Shown: one piece after another, positions 16,445 through 24,476 of the stretch
Layout: every line of letters starts with the position of its first letter
How positions within the stretch are numbered: the stretch's first letter is position 1
DNA from: Verrucomicrobiota bacterium
GTDB lineage: Bacteria; Verrucomicrobiota; Verrucomicrobiia; Chthoniobacterales; UBA6821
DNA length: 64,000 bases
Direction of reading: 5' to 3'
Assembly (NCBI GenBank): GCA_021413925.1
Contig: JAIOPL010000013.1
Location: 1-64,000, forward strand
The notes under the pieces: generated by a model
Databases searched by the model: none
What the model was told of the DNA's origin: nothing
What the model saw: only the letters and a program-made list of their open reading frames with translations
Program-made: the position numbers and the translations under genes

Positions 16445-16526
16445 TATTAGATTATAATCTAATAATACGCATATTTCTTTAGACTGCAGTCTAATAGCAT
16501 GTTGACTGTTTCAGGTTATAGTCTAA
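16445..16526. promoter_or_regulatory. Operator cluster of the mobile mystery protein A/B operon
   Basis: Two perfect palindromes, TTAGATTATAATCTAA at 16447-16462 (20 bp when its flanking bases are included) and TTAGACTGCAGTCTAA at 16479-16494, are followed by a half-conserved third copy at 16511-16526 ending TAGTCTAA. Their centres are 32 bp apart, about three helical turns. The last ends 9 bp before the GTG start of the HTH gene, so autoregulation by that protein is likely. Confidence 0.8.
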
Positions 16527-16535
16527 TTTATAAGG

Positions 16536-16997
16536 GTGAAAACTGCCTTCCTAGCCCTAAGCCGTCAACAAGTTGACGAGAAGCTCACCCCATGGAAGTC
16601 ACTCGTCAACCCGAAAGCCCCCCCGTGCGGTTGGATCAGGGCTATTCGCTCGAGTCTCGGAATGCGCGGTGTCGATTTCGCACAACGTCTTGGCATTGCT
16701 CCGGCAAGCGCTTCCGCCCTGGAGCAATCCGAAGCCGCCGGGACGATCTCCCTCAAGAGCCTTCGCAAAGCAGCGGAGGTTCTGGACTGTGACCTTGTCT
16801 ATGCCCTTGTTCCGAGAAAGGGCCTCACCTCGGCTATGGAACGACGCGCCGGGGCCAAGGCCGACGAGATGCTCGGCAACGTGAACCAGACCATGCGCTT
16901 GGAGGCCCAAGGCGTTGATTCACTTGCAGCTCGGAAGCAGTCGCGTGAAACCATCATTAAGTCCCTTCTTGAGAAGCCTTCATCCCTTTGGAAATGA
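16536..16997 (+). CDS. Mobile mystery protein A (HTH regulator)
   Basis: The 153-residue protein starts at GTG and fits the TIGR02612 family: an N-terminal helix with RQQVDEKLTPW, PPCGWIRAIRSSLGM, then an HTH (VDFAQRLGIAPASASALEQS, EAAGTISLKSLRKAAEVLDC) and a short tail. In this family it is always paired with a Fic-domain protein B, as here with a 4-bp overlap. It probably represses the operon through the palindromes upstream and may act as the antitoxin. Confidence 0.88.
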   Translation: MKTAFLALSRQQVDEKLTPWKSLVNPKAPPCGWIRAIRSSLGMRGVDFAQRLGIAPASASALEQSEAAGTISLKSLRKAAEVLDCDLVYALVPRKGLTSAMERRAGAKADEMLGNVNQTMRLEAQGVDSLAARKQSRETIIKSLLEKPSSLWK

Positions 16998-17581
16998 ACC
17001 AAGACGATCCCGAAGGAGCAACACCTCTGACGCCTACAGAGGAGGAAGGATTGATCCCGAGCCATATTACTCTGCGTAGCGAACTAAACGAGTTGGAGCA
17101 GGCCAACATCCTCGAAGCTGAAACATGGCTCCAGACTAGGGAGCGCCGGTCAAGCGCCCTGGATCCGCTGTTTCTCAAAGCACTCCACCGCCGCATGTTC
17201 GGCACCATATGGAAATGGGCTGGGCACTACCGTAAAGCAGATCGAAACATCGGAGTCCACTGGCCAATGATCAGCTCCCAACTCGAACTCCTCTGCCGAG
17301 AGGCAACGGCGTGGCGCGATGAAAAAGCCTTTACCCCCGACGAGTTGGCGATCCGCTTCCATCACAAACTCGTCTGGATTCATTGCTATCCGAACGGCAA
17401 TGGCCGCCATGCCCGTCTGGCAGCGGATCTCCTCGTCATGGAACTCGGAAGCACCCGCTTCTCCTGGGGAGGTGACTCCAACCTCGAATCACCCACTGAA
17501 ATCCGCAAACACTACATCGATTCCTTGAAATCCGCGGATCAGCACGATCACCGCGCCCTGCTCGCTTTTGCAAGGAGATGA
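16994..17581 (+). CDS. Mobile mystery protein B (Fic-domain protein)
   Basis: The 195-residue protein from ATG 16994 fits TIGR02613. The Fic motif is HCYPNGNGRHAR (His130 to about Arg141): the catalytic His and GNGR loop are kept, but the acidic residue of canonical HPFxDGNGR is Asn, as is usual in this family. Without that metal-binding acid the AMP-transfer activity may be altered. No intrinsic inhibitory helix motif is obvious, so the A protein may restrain it. A TTG at 16988 is an alternative start. Confidence 0.88.
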   Translation: MNQDDPEGATPLTPTEEEGLIPSHITLRSELNELEQANILEAETWLQTRERRSSALDPLFLKALHRRMFGTIWKWAGHYRKADRNIGVHWPMISSQLELLCREATAWRDEKAFTPDELAIRFHHKLVWIHCYPNGNGRHARLAADLLVMELGSTRFSWGGDSNLESPTEIRKHYIDSLKSADQHDHRALLAFARR

Positions 17582-17594
17582 GGGGGGGAAATAG

Positions 17595-17627
17595 GCTGTT
17601 AGCTTTTTAGGCTATAGGCTTTTAGGT
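17595..17627. repeat. Octamer array of the ACTGTTAG family
   Basis: Units GCTGTTAG and CTTTTTAG, followed by two degenerate ones, start 13 bp after the mobile mystery B stop codon. The array ends TTTTAGGTCAG, an ending shared with the copies at 19263, 21441 and 27955. Confidence 0.8.
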
Positions 17628-17790
17628 CAGAGAAGATGGGGAAACTGGTTTTGGCTGGATGGGGTCTCCAGACGATCATGCCAACGATTAGAACGGTTTA
17701 AACTGATTCATGGCCACAAGATGCACAGGAGGCACACAATGCACAGGAGTCATTGCTCTTGAGCATCTCCCTCTCGAAGCTCGTTACGAA

Positions 17791-19191
17791 TCAGATCACG
17801 TTAGTGTGGTTTGGGAAGGCTGCGACATGGCGTGCAGCCAGTTGCCTAAACTTCTCTGAAACCAATTCCGATTCGTGAAGCCTCGCCCAAAAGGCACGGG
17901 CCCATAGTGACTCAGGGCCTTGAGTTGCTGCTCCTATCAACCCTAGCAGGGCCTCAGAAATCCCGGGAACGCCTGATTGTTCCACGGGTCGATAAGCCAT
18001 AGGAAGCATGTCGTAAACCGGAGCCAGGGTAAGAGGCTTTGCCTGTGACAGCAGGAAGCTTGCATTCCCGTAATGCATGTCCGTGTTTCCTATTAACTGG
18101 CCAAACTTCCAGAGCGAAGAAAGCTTTTCGGCATCCACCTTGGCGAGCCAGCCCTCGCGATGCATTGCGTCACCAGCTACGGACCATGGTGCATTGATCT
18201 CATTAAGAAAAGCGGCTGCAAATGATCGAAGCGAAACCGCGGCAATTCGCCCACCCTCACGCGTGCGGTCGAATCGTGCCACTTCCAAAAAACGTCTATT
18301 CTCGGCATCGATCAGCTCCACCTGCGGCACATCCATCCCGTTTTCCCGCAGAATGTCAGCGGCGATTTTTTCCCCTGCCAGAAGATCCGCCCATCGACGC
18401 CCCTCCTCACGGTGCAGCTCCGGCGAAAACTTCACCAGCACCGAGCGGATGGATCCACCGGAGGAAAGGGTGGCTGTGAATTTCGGCTGTTCCCCGCCGG
18501 CGGACGATCCCGCGATATTTCCCTGAAGCGCCTCCTCAGCGCGCAGCGGGTAGACAACCGTACGCTCCTCATCCTTAACAGCTGGTCGTGAGGTCAGCGC
18601 CAGCGCTTCGGTCAAAGCATGATGCCCTATCACAAAAGCGCCCGGCAGATCGCTTCCATATCGGATCAGCGACTCAAGCACACCTACCTGTGACCAGAGC
18701 GCCGGATCGAGCCCTTGCCCCAATGGTGATGCATGCCTTCTGGCAAAGGCTCGCCCTAGAAATCCCTGCGGACGCACATCATCCAAAAACCATGGCAAGC
18801 CGGGAAACATTCCCTTGGGGAACTGCTCACCGACGAGCGTTGTCCAATGCTCTTCGGTGCTTCGCTCCAAATGAAAGCCTCCTCCCACAAGTGCTTGAAG
18901 AACGCCCGCCTGTTCGGGAGCCCCGCCACTGCCAATCACATAGAGAGGCCACCGTGATCCCAAATCCGCAACCTGGGCTTCCATTCCGTATCTCGTGGAG
19001 CTTCCCCTTCCGATTCGGACAACAGAGCCCCCCATTCTTGTCAAAGCCCGCGAAATCGTCGGCTGACTTACCCCGGCATCCTCTGCCAGCTCACGCGCCG
19101 TCATCGTCCCCTTCCGAAGAAATGCTAGCCGTATGAGTTGTTGAAGATTGCTCACTTTGAATGGATACGCCGATCTATTCATTCTATGCAA
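17791..19191 (-). CDS. yjjJ: HipA-family kinase with N-terminal HTH (YjjJ-like)
   Basis: The 466-residue protein joins an N-terminal winged HTH (about residues 15-70: LIRLAFLRKGTMTARELAED, AGVSQPTISRALTR) to a HipA kinase. The catalytic loop is GNTDMHYGNASFLL and the metal loop is LAPVYDMLPM. E. coli YjjJ has the same fusion, a HipA-like toxin without a separate HipB. The fused HTH may let it repress its own gene. All kinase motifs seem intact. No partner gene adjoins. Confidence 0.88.
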   Translation of the reverse strand: MHRMNRSAYPFKVSNLQQLIRLAFLRKGTMTARELAEDAGVSQPTISRALTRMGGSVVRIGRGSSTRYGMEAQVADLGSRWPLYVIGSGGAPEQAGVLQALVGGGFHLERSTEEHWTTLVGEQFPKGMFPGLPWFLDDVRPQGFLGRAFARRHASPLGQGLDPALWSQVGVLESLIRYGSDLPGAFVIGHHALTEALALTSRPAVKDEERTVVYPLRAEEALQGNIAGSSAGGEQPKFTATLSSGGSIRSVLVKFSPELHREEGRRWADLLAGEKIAADILRENGMDVPQVELIDAENRRFLEVARFDRTREGGRIAAVSLRSFAAAFLNEINAPWSVAGDAMHREGWLAKVDAEKLSSLWKFGQLIGNTDMHYGNASFLLSQAKPLTLAPVYDMLPMAYRPVEQSGVPGISEALLGLIGAATQGPESLWARAFWARLHESELVSEKFRQLAARHVAAFPNHTNVI

Positions 19192-19243
19192 ACCATTCTT
19201 CAGCAGATTTTTAAATGATTTCGTTCGAGCTCGATGAATAGAG

Positions 19244-19307
19244 AGGCGACCAAGAGGCCAAGGTTGTTAGCTTTTTAGACTGTTGGACTATTAGGTCAGA
19301 AGGGATT
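19244..19307. repeat. Direct repeat left of the Fic gene, containing an octamer array
   Basis: About 63 bp match 20626-20688 with four differences. The repeat starts AGGCGACCAAGA and includes four octamer units at 19263-19294 (GTTGTTAG, CTTTTTAG and two more). The pair brackets the Fic gene. Confidence 0.85.
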
Positions 19308-19357
19308 ATGGGGGTGGCAGTGACTTATCTGATCAATGATGCCTCCAAGCGTGTGAG

Positions 19358-19480
19358 TTTTTGACATAACGTAGTCCGCTATGTCAAAAAACTGCTTTTT
19401 TCTGAAATAACGGCTTGCGAGGCATGCCAACTTGAGTCAAGAAAGAGTCTTATTTCAGAAAACGACCACTTTTTGACATT
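19358..19480. promoter_or_regulatory. Operator region of the Fic gene
   Basis: TTTTTGACATA at 19358-19368 has a perfect inverted copy at 19380-19390, and a third, direct copy (TTTTTGACATT) at 19470-19480 touches the start codon. Between them TTTTCTGAAATAA at 19398-19410 has an exact inverted copy at 19450-19462. Two nested pairs of 11- and 13-bp inverted repeats in 123 bp suggest binding by the HTH of the Fic protein itself. Confidence 0.75.
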
Positions 19481-20617
19481 ATGAACCTTTCGGACTTTAC
19501 CGCAGGCAGCTATGAGCAACGCCAGGAATACAAGGCCTTTCTCCCTGAGCCAGTGTGCCATGAATGGGTAATAGCTGATCCTGAACTCATGGATCTGCTC
19601 GGACGGGCGGATCGTGCCCTGGGAGAGCTGAACGCCTTTGCCCAGTTGATTCCAGACATCGACTTCTTCATCCGCATGCATGTGGCCAAGGAGGCAACAC
19701 AATCAAGCCGTATCGAGGGGACTCAGACCAACATCGAGGATGCCTTCAGGGATGAAGCAGATCTCAAACCCGAGGAGCGAGATGACTGGGCGGAGGTCCA
19801 GAACTATATTCGCGCGATCAATTTTGCGATCAGCTCGCTTGATCGGCTCCCGTTTTCTAACCGTCTGCTCTGTGAGACTCATGCAGTGCTGATGGACGGC
19901 GTAAGGGGGAAGCACAAGCAACCAGGTGAATTCCGAAAAAGTCAGAATTGGATCGGCGTAAGTCTGAGACATGCGTCCTTCGTGCCACCCAATCACGAGC
20001 ATGTTCCAGAGCTGATGAGTGATTTGGAGAAGCTGCTGCATGCGGAGGATCTCTTCGCCCATCCGCTGCTGCGTATCGCTATCGCCCATTACCAGTTCGA
20101 GACGATCCACCCGTTTCTGGACGGCAACGGTCGACTGGGTCGCCTGATGATCTCGCTCTACCTGGCCGCCCGCGGCTTGTTGATCAAACCCGCGCTCTAT
20201 CTCTCGGACTATTTTGAGCGTAACAAAACGGCCTATGTGGATCACCTCATGGCCGTGCGGGAGGGAAATCATCTTCGGTCGTGGCTGGTCTTCTTCCTCT
20301 ACGGAGTGGAGGAGACGGCGCGCTCATCAGCAGGCTTGTTCCGCTCGGTTCTCAGCCTCAAGCATCGCATTGACGCTGAGGTCATGCCGCGCTTCAGCAC
20401 TAGACGGCTGCCAACGGCGCAGGTGCTGATGAGTCAGCTCTACGCGCATCCGGTGATTGATGTGAAAAAGGCGGTTCAAGTCACGGGAGTTTCGAGCAAT
20501 ACCGTATCAGCTCTGATTTCCGACCTTGTTGAGGCAAAAATTCTCGAGGAGATAACCGGGCAACGCCGAAACCGAAGCTTTGTCTTCGATCCCTACCTGA
20601 CTCTTTTCAAATCATGA
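19481..20617 (+). CDS. Fic/DOC family protein with N-terminal inhibitory motif and C-terminal winged helix
   Basis: The 378-residue protein has a Fic_N domain with the autoinhibitory motif SSRIEG (Ser75 to Gly80) and the catalytic HPFLDGNGRLGR near residue 210. A C-terminal winged helix (VKKAVQVTGVSSNTVSALIS, DLVEAKILEEITGQRRNR) follows. Class II Fic enzymes AMPylate proteins, and their own helix blocks ATP. The winged helix probably binds the palindromes upstream. The gene is bracketed by 63-bp direct repeats. Confidence 0.92.
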   Translation: MNLSDFTAGSYEQRQEYKAFLPEPVCHEWVIADPELMDLLGRADRALGELNAFAQLIPDIDFFIRMHVAKEATQSSRIEGTQTNIEDAFRDEADLKPEERDDWAEVQNYIRAINFAISSLDRLPFSNRLLCETHAVLMDGVRGKHKQPGEFRKSQNWIGVSLRHASFVPPNHEHVPELMSDLEKLLHAEDLFAHPLLRIAIAHYQFETIHPFLDGNGRLGRLMISLYLAARGLLIKPALYLSDYFERNKTAYVDHLMAVREGNHLRSWLVFFLYGVEETARSSAGLFRSVLSLKHRIDAEVMPRFSTRRLPTAQVLMSQLYAHPVIDVKKAVQVTGVSSNTVSALISDLVEAKILEEITGQRRNRSFVFDPYLTLFKS

Positions 20618-20625
20618 CAGGCATA

Positions 20626-20688
20626 AGGCGACCAAGAAGCCAAGGCTGTTAGCTTTTTAGACTGTTGGACTATTAGGTCGGAGGGGAT
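20626..20688. repeat. Direct repeat right of the Fic gene, containing an octamer array
   Basis: Partner of 19244-19307; the octamer units are at 20645-20676. It begins 9 bp after the Fic stop codon. Confidence 0.85.
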
Positions 20689-20728
20689 CAAGTAACTTGG
20701 TGAGCTGGATGCTGTCGTTCTAAAGTCC

Positions 20729-20761
20729 CTTTACTTGTTGCACTTTACTTTTATTGTAAAG
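20729..20761. promoter_or_regulatory. Candidate VapB operator
   Basis: CTTTAC at 20743 has an inverted copy GTAAAG at 20756 across a 7-bp spacer, and an additional direct CTTTAC at 20729. The last half-site ends 2 bp before the vapB ATG, a typical place for autorepression by an AbrB-type antitoxin. Confidence 0.5.
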
Positions 20762-20763
20762 GC

Positions 20764-21018
20764 ATGACCACGACGATCAGTAGCAAGGGGCAGATCACCG
20801 TTCCGGTGGAGATTCGTGAGGCTTTGGGACTGGAACCGGGCACCCGCATCGACATCCGCTTGGGGCCCTCCGGCACCTTCCTCGCCACCAAGGCCAAGGA
20901 GACGAGTTTCTTTGCTAAATTCAAGGGCGTGGCAGGCAAACGAAAAGTCCCCTACGGCGATAGCATCGAGGCAATGGATCTCCTACGCGGCAACGTTCCC
21001 TCCGGGGATGTCGATTAG
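20764..21018 (+). CDS. vapB: VapB antitoxin (AbrB/SpoVT fold)
   Basis: The 84-residue protein begins with the swapped-hairpin AbrB motif (TTTISSKGQITVPVEIREAL, LEPGTRIDIR) and has a C-terminal toxin-binding tail. It is followed 8 bp later by a PIN-domain gene, so this is a VapBC pair. It probably represses the operon through the short inverted repeat just upstream. Confidence 0.9.
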   Translation: MTTTISSKGQITVPVEIREALGLEPGTRIDIRLGPSGTFLATKAKETSFFAKFKGVAGKRKVPYGDSIEAMDLLRGNVPSGDVD

Positions 21019-21026
21019 AGGGCACC

Positions 21027-21443
21027 ATGATCACCGCCATTGATTCCAACATCCTGATTGATGTGATCGGGAGTCCTTCTCGGTTCACCGATCCAGCTAT
21101 CCATGCGCTGGATGAGGCCCGCCAGCAGGGTGCCCTCATTATCTCCCCAATTGTTGTGGCTGAGATTGCCGGACATTTTTCCTCTGCATCCCAGCAGGAG
21201 AAGTGCCTGCGCGAGATGGGCCTGAGGCTCATCGACTTCAGTATGGAGGATTCATTCCACGCCGGGCAGGCCTACATCGCCTACAAATCCCGCAGCAAAG
21301 ATCCGAAGCCTCGAATGCTCGCTGACTTTCTAGTCGGAGCCCATGCCTCACTCCAGGCAGATCAACTGATGACCCGCGATAGAGGCTACTACCGCACCTA
21401 CTTTCCGAAGCTCAAGATTGTGGAGCCGACGAGGTCGGTTTAG
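21027..21443 (+). CDS. vapC: VapC toxin (PIN-domain ribonuclease)
   Basis: The 138-residue PIN domain has the acidic active-site residues expected: Asp in AIDSNILIDV near the start, Glu in VVAEIAG, and Asp residues in LADFLVGAHA and MTRDRGYY. VapC toxins cut tRNA or rRNA when freed from VapB. The module looks intact. Confidence 0.9.
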   Translation: MITAIDSNILIDVIGSPSRFTDPAIHALDEARQQGALIISPIVVAEIAGHFSSASQQEKCLREMGLRLIDFSMEDSFHAGQAYIAYKSRSKDPKPRMLADFLVGAHASLQADQLMTRDRGYYRTYFPKLKIVEPTRSV

Positions 21444-21478
21444 GCTGTTAGGGGAACCGGCTCTAGGGTTTTAGGTCA
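21441..21478. repeat. Degenerate octamer array of the ACTGTTAG family
   Basis: A decayed array (GCTGTTAG clear, others drifted) ends TTTTAGGTCAGAG like the other copies. It overlaps the vapC stop codon region. Confidence 0.5.
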
Positions 21479-21552
21479 GAGGGGATCGGGAAAAAGTAGA
21501 AAGCTTAGGGGGTAGGACACTCTGTGTCTTGAGATTGTGGTAAGTTGACCGC

Positions 21553-21828
21553 ATGAAACTCATCCATCACACCCTTCTTGCGATTCTAACCATCACTGCC
21601 GCCCAAGCATTCCCACTCGATGAGCCGGTAATCACAACCATCTACGAGCCGAACGGATTCACTGTGTACTACCCTGCCGGTAAGGCAAACGAGTGGAGTG
21701 CTGCTAGGACGAGTTACGGAAATACTGGTTTGGATCTCTTGGATAGGGTTGGGGAAAGCAGTCGCAATACTACGGACGCCTTGCTGAACGGGGGTTCGGT
21801 TATCGATGCGGCTTTTTTTGATCGGTAA
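21553..21828 (+). CDS. Small secreted hypothetical protein
   Basis: The 91-residue product has a typical signal peptide (MKLIHHTLLAILTITAAQAF) and a mature part without a recognised fold. It ends 10 bp before the start chosen for the deacetylase-like gene. It may be co-transcribed with that gene, but an untranslated remnant cannot be excluded. Confidence 0.4.
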   Translation: MKLIHHTLLAILTITAAQAFPLDEPVITTIYEPNGFTVYYPAGKANEWSAARTSYGNTGLDLLDRVGESSRNTTDALLNGGSVIDAAFFDR

Positions 21829-21838
21829 CAAGGTGGAG

Positions 21839-22762
21839 ATGAGACTAAGCAAACCACTGATGAAATCTCAGGATGCAAATACGCAGTCGGTCTCAAAAAT
21901 TCCAACCTGCTTTTCAGATACCTACTCAGCCGATACTCCGACAGCCAGCATGAGGAAGTTGGCGCCTGTCGCCCGTGCAGCTGAAGCTGCCGGTTACGTC
22001 ACACTGCGGGATCCGGGGTTAGTTGATCGGGACAAACTACGATCCCTCCATAATCCGGACTATGTCCGGGCGTTCATCACTGGCGAGGGACGACTTGCAA
22101 GTTCTCAGGGCTGGGACTGGACCCCACAGATCCGCAAAGGGGTTCTTGCTATCAATGCAGGGCAGATCGAGGCAGCAAACCTCGCCTTCAAGCACGGGAT
22201 CGCTGCCAATGTTGCCCAGGGTTTCCATCACGCCCAACCGGAACGTGGATCAGGTTTTTGCACTTTTAATGGTCTCGCACTCGTGGCTCAAGAATTCCCG
22301 GAGAAGAAGATCTTCGTGCTGGACTGCGACGAGCACTGCGGAGACGGAACGGCTGAATTCACCAAGAAACTCCCCAACCTCTTCAACTTCTCCATCAATG
22401 GCACTAACTGGGGGATGCACGAGAGTGATAGGAGCATTTGCCGGAACATCAAAACGACTCCCAATTCATTCAGGAATTACAAAAAAGCGCTCCTTGAGGG
22501 ATTCAACTGTGCTCGAGAGTGGAGTGCTGATCTGATCATCTATCAGGCTGGTGCAGATCCCCATGTCGATGACCCGATGAGTACCGGCATCCTTAACACA
22601 GAGCAAATGCTTGAACGGGACAGAATGGTCTTTGCTCATTTTCACAAGAGCGGTACACCCCTCTTTTTTGTCCTAGCCGGTGGCTATCAGACTCCCATTG
22701 AGGAGAAGCTACTTCCCTTGCACCTGAATACTTTCAGGGCTGCCTTTGAAGAGTACTTTTAG
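21839..22762 (+). CDS. Histone-deacetylase-family (arginase/deacetylase fold) protein
   Basis: The protein has about 307 residues. Conserved metal and catalytic motifs are GFHHAQPERGSGFCTFN (the HH pair), VLDCDEHCGDGTAEF (Asp-x-His of the zinc site) and QAGADPHVDDP (the second Asp), ending in LAGGY. Bacterial members deacetylate acetylated amines such as polyamines. The start at 21839 has AGGTGG just upstream; ATG 21806 and 21860 are alternatives. It is convergent with the Zorya operon. Confidence 0.85.
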   Translation: MRLSKPLMKSQDANTQSVSKIPTCFSDTYSADTPTASMRKLAPVARAAEAAGYVTLRDPGLVDRDKLRSLHNPDYVRAFITGEGRLASSQGWDWTPQIRKGVLAINAGQIEAANLAFKHGIAANVAQGFHHAQPERGSGFCTFNGLALVAQEFPEKKIFVLDCDEHCGDGTAEFTKKLPNLFNFSINGTNWGMHESDRSICRNIKTTPNSFRNYKKALLEGFNCAREWSADLIIYQAGADPHVDDPMSTGILNTEQMLERDRMVFAHFHKSGTPLFFVLAGGYQTPIEEKLLPLHLNTFRAAFEEYF

Positions 22763-22785
22763 AAGATAATATCTTACGCACCGCC

Positions 22786-23670
22786 CTAGATCTCTTTTGT
22801 GAAAACAAGCACCTTATATTTGTTGTAGTCAGGGGAGCTTCTCAGATGTGCATGCATTGGCTCCTTGCAGTGACAATCAATGCACAAAGAAATCAGATTA
22901 CTGCTAGAGATATCACTTCTATCGCCGTTCTTGTGATGGACATGAAGGTATTTTCTATGTTCTCCGACTAGCAACCTATTGCAGGAGAGATTCATACAAC
23001 GCCAACCTGCCCTCTCTTTTACCCCCTTACTGATCTGATCCCAGTTTACTGGATAGGTATTTAAAGGCGACGTCATTGCTGACTTTTTGGGGATGATCGT
23101 GAAGTTGTGTCTTTTAGGAAAGTTATCAAAGAAATGCTTGGGCTTGAATTCAGTAATATAGTCTTTTCGAGGTTGTCCTGTCAGGGTTCCGAAATCTGGA
23201 AAAGGCAATTCCTTCAAGCAGCAGATACAAACCCTTAGTGCAACTTTCTGATTATTTGGACGTTTGTCAGTGAAGACGTTCATTTCAAACACGCCAGTCA
23301 TTTCGGCCGCTACTTTGTACTTAGAATGAAATCTATTCATCGACTGCATACGCTGGAGGGTCGAGCAGTTATAAAAGTGGTACTTTGGGAAGCTATCCTC
23401 AATAGACTTATTTCTAAAAATATGTATGTCCCTGATATATAGAAGAACTCTTCTATCCTTTAAAGCCAGCGTCCCATCTTGAAGGAATGTAAGATCTCCC
23501 AAATCGACTTCAAGCCCTACCCCTGAATCGATTGCTTTAAGCTCCTCTAAGGTGAGACGTCCCTCAGTAGGGGTCTCAGGGTTGAAATTTCCAAAGCTAT
23601 TTTGTGAAATTCCCATCAATGACTTTAAACGATTCAGTTCTGAATCGATTTTGAAGTCTGGTAGTTTCAC
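22786..23670 (-). CDS. zorE: ZorE-like HNH endonuclease, third gene of a Zorya operon
   Basis: This 294-residue protein starts at a GTG overlapping the zorB stop (GTGA). The C-terminal third is an HNH nuclease: WRCMNLSC, LHVHHKNGDRSDISSSNLIS, LCIDCHCKEP, with paired Cys ligands, the His-His and the Asn. The first 190 residues are not recognised. Type II Zorya is defined by ZorA, ZorB and the HNH protein ZorE, and gene order and overlap match. The codon use looks AT-rich compared with the core genes. Role: DNA cleavage after phage sensing by ZorAB (known for the family). Confidence 0.82.
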   Translation of the reverse strand: MKLPDFKIDSELNRLKSLMGISQNSFGNFNPETPTEGRLTLEELKAIDSGVGLEVDLGDLTFLQDGTLALKDRRVLLYIRDIHIFRNKSIEDSFPKYHFYNCSTLQRMQSMNRFHSKYKVAAEMTGVFEMNVFTDKRPNNQKVALRVCICCLKELPFPDFGTLTGQPRKDYITEFKPKHFFDNFPKRHNFTIIPKKSAMTSPLNTYPVNWDQISKGVKERAGWRCMNLSCNRLLVGEHRKYLHVHHKNGDRSDISSSNLISLCIDCHCKEPMHAHLRSSPDYNKYKVLVFTKEI

Positions 23671-24470
23671 TTGCCTGAATAAGTTGCCATCTCACTGATG
23701 ATCTCATCAGCGTTAGCTTTGACCTTGAACTCAACCCGTTGCGAAAGGAGAGGGTTTTCTGTGCCATCGTCATTCTTTCTAATGTGTGAGGATGACAATC
23801 CGTTGGCTGTAAAGTGGCTGATCATCCACTCCTTTTTGGATTGGATATCGGGAAGAGTAAGTACGTAGGATAGGGTAGCTCTTGTTCTGGACTGGGACAG
23901 ATCCATGTTCTTTGAGTATGCATCATCCGGATTTAACGATCCGTTCCACTGAGAAGATGTATGCCCCTCTATTCGGATCTCTTCAATTGTTGTGCTATAT
24001 TGGGGTTTTGTAAGAATCCGGATATATCTCGGGAAAAAGTCATTAAGTATGTTTTTGAAGCTCTTTTTAAGAATGGATTGTCCTGTGTCGAACAAGACAT
24101 CTGGTTCTTCAAACCTTATAGATAGGCTTTTCTCATCGATGTTTGCTTTCCATTTTGGAAGGTCATTATGAAACTCTATAAACAAGTCGTTATATAGATC
24201 GCTCTTTGTATCTGCGTACTTTGTTGCCACGGCTACAATTGCAGGTAAGGGCGTTGGTGTTGCTGCGGGAGTAGCAGTGGGGGTCGGGGATGCCGTGGGA
24301 GTTGGAGTGGGCAGCGCCTTTTTCTTCTCCTGCTGAAGCTGCACCATGTAAAGGATGGCAATGAGCATGAACACCATCATCAGGCCCGTCATGAGATCGC
24401 TCAAAGGTATCCAATGGTCATCCTTTGGTGACCCGTCGACCTTCTTCCGAAATATCTTCTTGAGAGACAT
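23667..24470 (-). CDS. zorB: ZorB-like MotB/OmpA membrane stator subunit
   Basis: The 267-residue protein has one N-terminal membrane helix carrying the ion-pathway aspartate Asp25 (DHWIPLSDLMTGLMMVFMLI). A Pro/Thr-rich linker at about residues 52-78 follows, then an OmpA/MotB peptidoglycan-binding domain (EEIRIEGHTSS, DLSQSRTRATLSYVL). The Asp corresponds to the essential residue of characterised ZorB. The long PTPT linker looks unusual for a ZorB. It is separated from zorA by 6 bp. Confidence 0.87.
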   Translation of the reverse strand: MSLKKIFRKKVDGSPKDDHWIPLSDLMTGLMMVFMLIAILYMVQLQQEKKKALPTPTPTASPTPTATPAATPTPLPAIVAVATKYADTKSDLYNDLFIEFHNDLPKWKANIDEKSLSIRFEEPDVLFDTGQSILKKSFKNILNDFFPRYIRILTKPQYSTTIEEIRIEGHTSSQWNGSLNPDDAYSKNMDLSQSRTRATLSYVLTLPDIQSKKEWMISHFTANGLSSSHIRKNDDGTENPLLSQRVEFKVKANADEIISEMATYSGK

Positions 24471-24476
24471 TTACAA

